Assembly (NCBI GenBank): GCA_015680685.1
Contig: MNCI01004635.1
Span: 89,685 to 153,684 of the forward strand
Source of the DNA: Gnetum montanum
Taxonomy: Eukaryota > Streptophyta > Gnetopsida > Gnetales > Gnetaceae
Reading direction: 5' to 3'
Length of the DNA: 64,000 bases
Shown here: in pieces, positions 58,591-64,000 of the stretch
How positions within the stretch are numbered: position 1 is the first letter of the stretch
How the letters are laid out: the number at the start of each line of letters is the position of its first letter
Position numbers and translations under genes: made by a program
The notes under the pieces: model-generated
Databases searched by the model: none
What the model was told of the DNA's origin: nothing
Seen by the model: only the letters and a program-made list of their open reading frames with translations

Positions 58591-58764
58591 GTTAAAACAT
58601 ATGTCACTTTCCAAAGTGTTCCACATTCCACGCGTAACGCGAGACACCCTCTGTAGCGTAGCAGGGATCTACTGTAGCATAGCATGGGTCTACTGCAATG
58701 TAGCACACAGTTGCAATGTAGCACGAAGATGCATTAACATTTTCATTTCATTCCTTTATAATGT

Positions 58765-58975
58765 GACTTAGTTACGGTCTGCTACAACCTTAAACTGGCC
58801 ACTCTGACTTACAACGTTGCATGGTTATGGTCTGCTATGACCTTAAATTGGCAATTTTCAGCATAGAAGTTTGCATGGTTACGGTCCGCTACAACCTTAA
58901 ACTAGGAATTTTAGCATTCTCTTTACATTTTAAACCCAGTGACGGTCTGCTAAGACCTTAAACTGGTAACTCTTT
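58765..58975 (+). repeat. Border repeat before RT (R2)
   Basis: Four well-kept units at 52-62 bp spacing: GGTCTGCTACAACCTTAAAC, GGTCTGCTATGACCTTAAAT, GGTCCGCTACAACCTTAAAC and GGTCTGCTAAGACCTTAAAC. Confidence 0.8.
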
Positions 58976-59039
58976 AATGTTGCATCATTGCTTTACATAT
59001 ACTCATTACATGTTGCTGTCTTAAACAGGTACCACTTAA

Positions 59040-59065
59040 TTCTGTTTGTTTTCTTGTTGTCATAG
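59040..59065 (+). promoter_or_regulatory. 3' splice site before RT (R2)
   Basis: TTCTGTTTGTTTTCTTGTTG is followed by TCATAG and then the RT block (GTTGCATGGAAAATGGC). It has a strong pyrimidine tract and TAG acceptor, at the same place as in R1. A matching donor at the end of gag-pro was not identified. Confidence 0.6.
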
Positions 59066-59815
59066 GTTGCATGGAAAATGGCTTTTTATGATGATCTTTT
59101 TTTGCCCTTAATTCTAACAAGGCCCCATGGTAGGTTTACAAGATGCTTGAATGTGGAGTTGGTAGACTTTGAACCATCCCCTTGTGACACTTACATAGCA
59201 TCCTTAGAAATAGCCTTGGACTGGCCCAAACACCTAGTCCAGGCCTTAGATTTAGAGGCTGGGGATGTAACTGAGGATCCCCTTATTAAAATCCCCATGA
59301 CTACATCCAAAGGGAAGGCAAGGACACTAAAATTTAGCTCGTTACTTGAGTCACAAGTTAAACAAAGCATGTCTGAGATCCTTAATGACAATGTCGAAGT
59401 GTTTGCATGGTCATACGAAGATATGCCAGGCTTAGACCTATGTATTATTCAACACAATATCATATTAGACCCACATGTCAAGCAATAAAAAAAGGCCTAC
59501 AAGATCAAATCAGAGATCACCTTAGCGGTGTGTAGTGAAATCGCTAAACTCTACCAGGTTGGGTTCATCTGAGTGGTTGATTATTCGGAATGGGTGTCAA
59601 ACATCATTGTCATTTCTAAGAAAACAAGAGGTATACAAATTTGTATAGAATTCCAGTATATAAATAAGAAAATTATTAAAGATGACTTCCCATTGCCTAG
59701 CATCGACCAACTTATCTATACTATGGTCGGTCATGCCTTACTATTCTTTATGATTTTCAGGCTACAATGAAATCTATATAAACCTAAAAACATCATTATA
59801 ACTTACACTAGTGAC
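59066..59815 (+). pseudogene. Reverse transcriptase, N-terminal part (R2)
   Basis: 59078-59488 gives MAFYDDLFLPLILTRP, LDLEAGDVTEDPLIKIPM, VEVFAWSYEDMPGLDL and HNIILDPHVKQ. After a stop the frame goes on with KIKSEITLAV and VVDYSEWVSNIIVISKK, FQYINKKIIKDDFPLPSIDQ, then FSGYNEIYINLKTS. RT stops at about 59815 before the catalytic YVDD; a deletion joins it to the integrase end. The same pre-RT and palm order is seen in R1 34842-33911. Confidence 0.8.
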
Positions 59816-59819
59816 CAAT

Positions 59820-60003
59820 CAAAAAGGGGGACATGGTCCTCAAGGCCATTCATGACCCTATGAGCAAATTCTTAGCCAACTGGAAAGGCCCTTTCATAGT
59901 CATGAAAGCCTATGAAAATGGGGCATTGAAGCTGGCTGACGTAGACAGCAACGAATCCCCAAATCCCATCAACCACTTGTACCTGAAGCCATACTACGTT
60001 TAA
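59820..60003 (+). pseudogene. Integrase C-terminus (R2), joined by deletion
   Basis: KKGDMVLKAIHDP, FLANWKGPFIVMKAYENGAL, LADVDSNESPNPINHLYLKP and YYV-stop (TAA 60001-60003). It corresponds to R1 31575-31383. All of RT palm C-terminus, both RNase H domains and the integrase core are missing relative to R1, a loss of roughly 2.3 kb. Confidence 0.8.
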
Positions 60004-60029
60004 CATGAAGGATTATACTGGACATGAAG

Positions 60030-60356
60030 TAAGGTAAGCAAATCATCCACTACGACTTAAAATTGGTAAAGCTCGTCCACTATGATGTAAAATTGGCATA
60101 GATAGTCTGCCATGACTATAAACTGGCACAACATGTCTGCTATGACATTAAACTGGCACAACACATCTTTGGACTATGACATAAAATTGGCACCCATAGC
60201 ATGGTCCGCTACGACCTTAAACTAGCCACCCATTGTTTGCTACGACGTTAAACTAGCACAATGATTTTCTAGGACCTTAAACTAGCACATTACTCTACTA
60301 GAACCTTAAACTAGCATGTCCAATGGTCTACCAAGACCTTAAACTAAGTTCGTAGT
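60030..60356 (+). repeat. Border-repeat array after integrase (R2)
   Basis: Ten units at about 30-bp period, for example GTCTGCTATGACATTAAAC, GTCCGCTACGACCTTAAAC, GTTTGCTACGACGTTAAAC and GTCTACCAAGACCTTAAAC, each followed by TRGCA and a variable 5-7 bp. It starts about 30 bp after the integrase stop. Confidence 0.85.
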
Positions 60357-61764
60357 GCAACACCCCCTAGCTCACACATGTGAACCTGTGAACAAGCGAG
60401 CATGCACATCCTCAAACCTCCTAGGCGGATGGGGTGGGACGTTGCAGTTCCAAAATGAAGTTCATGTCATCAATGAAAAACCCTCTGGGACACATGTAGC
60501 ATCATTGCCCTTGACATCTTGCTGACCTTTCGGAGCTACTACTACCATAGCCAATCATCTTGGTCGTAGCTCCCATTGTCAGCACTTGCTGCTAGAGTCC
60601 CAGCACTATTGTGGCCCAGCTACAATGTTGCCATCCTCTAGCCCTTGCCATTGTTCGAGTTCAAAAAGGCATGCAGCTGTTAGGCTTTGCACTTTGCAAC
60701 TGGATTGCATGATTCTTACCTTTGGCAGGGATTCATGAACACTTGCATCATCATTGTTCCTAGCCTCTTAAGTGCCCATTTTCAGCAAGGCTGTTGAACC
60801 TTTTCAACCTATTGATGTTAAAGCCTGCACCGGTCTTCTTGCTTTGGACATTGCACACATCAGACAACACTTGCCACCCTGGCAGTGTCCTAAGAAAATA
60901 TGACTTTGCCTTCACATGATGGTTATCTTTGCTAGTTTTCTTTCTGCTGTGTTTGTAGGATAAAAGCTAAGATGGTGTTGTTCAAAGATTCGTTGCACCA
61001 TGAGAGAAAGACACTACATTTTTCTAAAGTACTCGCTTTGATTAGCCTAGCTACTTGAGAGTGCATATCCTGCCCTCCCCTCAAACAACTTAATCTCCAT
61101 TCCCTATACTCACAATTTTCCATACCTTCTTCACAAGCATCCCTGAAGCAGATAAAGCCCTTTCACATGCCCAACTACCAAGCCCATGATGGACGTAACG
61201 TAACTTGTGCAATGGGAGGCCTTTGTAGGTAGGTCAAAGCTCCACATGGATGTAATACAACTCATCTCGGGGAGGAAACACCTGTTCTGCAACGACAAGA
61301 AGGTTGTCTTCAAGTGAATGTGGGTGTGGAGCAAAAAACCACAAAAGCACAAAAGAGAAAAAACGCAAAAATCTCTAAAAAAAGTGAAAAGTGCCCAAAA
61401 CAAATGGCATGATAGATGTTTTTCAATCATTTCGGCCATAAATCAACCATCTCTAAGCACTCCAGTAAGAGGTCGAGGTCCAAAAGGAAACACACCCATG
61501 CGTGCTGACTCCCTCATAAGCATTTCGATGAGGGATCATACTATGACAATAGTTTTCATAGCATCACATTCTACATTCATTTCTTCCATGACCCAGTTCC
61601 CTCAAATCTATCCCTTGCCCCCTAACCTACATCGCCCTCCAAGTACTCTTAAACATAGCGAAGCATCATCCAAGAGAGCACTAAAGAGAAATGTTGGCAT
61701 CTTGTTCTTCATGGTGTTTCGTATTCTTTATCAACATCTCTTAAGAAAATCCTCCAGATATCAA
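60357..61764 (+). other. R2 3' untranslated region
   Basis: No recognised coding. The minus-strand piece around 61123-60932 is similar to R1 30087-30326. A plus-strand 163-codon frame (61318-61809) runs through the polypurine tract into the LTR, so it is unlikely to be a real gene. Confidence 0.5.
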
Positions 61765-61778
61765 CAAAGAGGGGCCAT
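61765..61778 (+). other. Polypurine tract of R2
   Basis: AAAGAGGGGCCAT directly before the LTR start TGAAACACC, identical to the R1 tract. Confidence 0.85.
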
Positions 61779-64000
61779 TGAAACACCATCAATTTTGGGA
61801 CTCTCATGATTCAACATAGTCCTGAAATTTGGGTAAGGATCTCTACAAGCTCGATGTCATGCTAGACCATGTAGACAACATGGCACCCCGGAAGTCCTAA
61901 TGCCTGTAAAGCTGCTCTTGAGCCTACTTGCCACCCTCTATAGCATAGTCAACGTAGCACCTAGCCATAAGGCCAATTTGCACAAAAGAGGCACTAGGGG
62001 TAGACCGTATAGTTTGGAAAATTTTCTATCTCCCGGGCTGATAGGCTTGTTACACCCTCTAGCTTGCCCAGCTTAACATATGACTTGATTGATGATCTAC
62101 CTAGGGACCATGCTAGGAGTTACTGAAAGTGTTCAGGATGGACCAAACAGTTCGACAAGTTTTCTAACTACAAAACTTGCTACACTACACTACGCTACAC
62201 AACGTAGCAGGCTAGGTGGAGACTGATCAAGTGCCAAAGATGCAGATTGACAGTGATTTAGCCCTCTGGGATACCTACTCCACTTCATCCTTAAAGCATG
62301 ATCAACATAACACAGAAGAATGTGATAAATTTTGTCAATAATCATCTTCATTTGAGTGCTATGCTACAAAGTGTAGCACAGTGTAGCAGGGTTCTACTGT
62401 GACAATGCTTCCACTCAGATTGTTTTGGCTAAGTATACATAATTGCTCATGCCTAGATCATCAAAAGTGCTTGTTCTGTTGCCACTCTAGGACATGATCA
62501 ACATCCTATGACAAAACATTTGCAAAGTGAGTTAGAATTTAAGCTATACTGGAGCGTATTAGGGTTAGAATGCACAAAGGTCCTCCATCAAGTGGTCCTA
62601 GTAAAGGAATTGCACTTGGCCATGCTCTGATCTCCAAGACTACCTGTCCCACTTTGCCCTCAGGTTCCAAGCAAAGTTTCTTGACAAAGCATTGCAAATC
62701 AAGCAAGGATTCATGTCACACTAGTTGCTATGTTGCGCTATGCTGCACAATGTAGCAAGGAAACAAAGCTTAAAAGTGTCCCAAGGATGAAGTCCACAAG
62801 TCCCAGGATCTCTCAACATTGAAAGCAGGGTTGCCAATTGCTGGAGTTGATTGCCTAGCTAGACCTTAGAGGGGTATCTTTGGCTCTCAGGAAAGATTTG
62901 TCTCAAGATTGGCGGATATGCTACATAGCGTAGCACAGCGTAGCGTGTGGGTGTTTACGCTACGTTGATACGCTGGGCAACGTAGGTAGCATAAGACTCA
63001 CATGGAAGCCCCAAGACGTCACCGGCAACTCTAGAACTCATTGGCAATAGTTATTTCTACTCCGACATCTCTTCAATAGACAAGATTAGTAGTTTACGTT
63101 ATTTTGCATCCCCTTATTGATTCCCATAGTTGTCCCTATGCTTGACCCTACTCGTAAGAGCAGGGAAGACGTAGTCCTGGAGCATAGGCTTCACTTTGCA
63201 TTTGACATTGGTATTTTTTGTAAAAACATGGTAGTTCCCTGGATTCTAGCACACACAGTCTGAATGGTATGGTCACGGCTTAGCAGGTTTCACGTCTAGC
63301 CTTGTTACACTACAACATAGCACACTAGCGTAACATTGTAGCGTAGCACTACAGACCAGTATGGCACATCCATGTTTGCACCATGTGGGACCTAGGACAC
63401 GTGGCATCCAAACCATGTTTCTCTCCTACTTCTAGCTTTATAAATACCCATACAAACAACATTCAAAGGATTGGCTTTTGGCATTTTTGGATTTTTGATT
63501 TGGCTTCCTTGTGATTGGAGATTGGCATTTTGGCATTTGGCTTTCTGGCAATTGGCTTGGGCAAAGAGACTAGCAAGCAGAAGATTGATGAATAGAAAAC
63601 CCCAATGGTAGCACTTCCCAGATCTCTCTCAACCCAGCAAGCATAGGCTCATCAATTCTTGTTAGCAGGCCATTGGTAGTAGTCAAAGAGCTATGATGAT
63701 ACCATTACATTGTATGTTGTGCCTATCCACTACCACACACCAGTTGTACATCTTCTTTAGCCAAACAAAGATCGAATCCCTCAATCTTGGGGTGGTGCAT
63801 TCTCTCACTTGAGTCCATTTCATTTCATTTCACCATATTTTGCATCATTGTCTATCGATTCATGTTTGTTGCTCAGTTGCATACTCTACTATGCTTTTAT
63901 TATTCTATGTGTTATGGCTTTCTTCATCTAAATCTCCACGTAACGTTGTAAAATTGTTATTTACGAAAGGTTATTATACACCATGTAAGTCCCTGTCTGA
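61779..64000 (+). repeat. 3' LTR of R2 (reaches the window edge)
   Basis: It aligns with 46842 to about 49128 throughout, including the TATA box at 63438-63450 and the ending ACCATGTAAGTCCCTGTCTGA. It differs from the 5' LTR by many substitutions and small indels (for example loss of the hairpin at 47629-47676, shortened here near 62552), so the insertion is old. Confidence 0.85.

Larger units (their letters stand above)
46842..64000 (+). mobile_element. Tat/Ogre-type retrotransposon R2 carrying an antisense gene
   Basis: Order: 5' LTR (46842 to about 49130), leader with a 35-bp minisatellite, gag, protease, hairpin and stop (53650), border repeats, antisense gene on the minus strand (58442 to about 53873), border repeats, splice acceptor (59065), start of RT, then a deletion joining RT to the integrase C-terminus, stop at 60001, border repeats, 3' untranslated part, polypurine tract and 3' LTR (61779 to the window edge). 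The last base of the window lies about where the LTR should end, so the element is almost complete here. It inserted into a copia gag; the 5-bp left flank is TTGAT and the right one is outside. Confidence 0.85.

Noticed and set aside
60030-60356. CRISPR-like array
   Set aside because: The units are degenerate, spacers are only 5-7 bp and the context is a plant retrotransposon.
61318-61809. 163-codon open frame as a new gene
   Set aside because: It runs through the polypurine tract and into the 3' LTR of R2 and has no counterpart in R1.

Overview
ORGANISM. The window is nuclear DNA of a land plant with a large, transposon-filled genome. A gymnosperm or a large-genome angiosperm is likely, but I cannot fix the species. 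It is AT-rich. I see no intact host gene; nearly everything recognisable is a decayed LTR retrotransposon, a tRNA-derived SINE or a satellite-like repeat. Every long coding region carries stops or frameshifts. LAYOUT. 1-5278 is a nested stack on the minus strand: an Athila-type LTR (A, 1-310) sits inside the gag of a related Athila-type element (B, 311-2012), which sits inside the reverse transcriptase of an older Ty3/gypsy element (C, 2013-5278). 5279-8690 holds an AT-rich repeat family (E) in direct and inverted copies, plus three tRNA-headed SINEs, one inserted inside another. 8691-11009 has little. 11010-18011 is a complete, non-autonomous Athila-type element (D) with matching 5-bp target duplications; it has gag and protease but no reverse transcriptase. 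18012-20040 is non-coding. From about 20.04 kb to the end are three copies of one large Tat/Ogre-type Ty3/gypsy family: R3 (plus strand, oldest, about 20.04-29.3 kb, probably resuming at 45.5 kb), R1 (minus strand, about 29.33-45.51 kb, probably inserted into R3) and R2 (plus strand, 46.84 kb to the window end, inserted into a copia gag remnant). MAIN RESULT. In all three Tat/Ogre copies the interval between protease and reverse transcriptase (in R3, the interval after protease, whose RT is not visible) is occupied by the same gene on the opposite strand. It runs from an ATG next to the RT side to a stop next to the protease side and is split by introns at matching positions. Exon 1 is 119 bp in both R1 and R2, exon 2 is 450 bp in both, and exon 4 is 1045 and 1049 bp. 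Exons 2-3 look like a captured host FCP1/SCP-type (HAD) phosphatase domain with its catalytic residues lost. Exon 4 is an unidentified domain, exon 5 an acidic linker, exon 7 a coiled-coil-like region and exon 8 an acidic tail. Upstream of RT both R1 and R2 have a pyrimidine-rich 3' splice site, which fits the known intron between PR and RT in Ogre elements. The antisense gene therefore appears to sit inside the retrotransposon's own intron, and it keeps its own introns because they are on the strand that is never spliced during retrotransposition. A roughly 30-bp repeat recurs at the three block borders: after PR, before RT and after integrase. A hairpin with compensatory changes sits just before the gag-pro stop in R3 and R2. 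All functional statements are inferences from decayed sequence read by eye.
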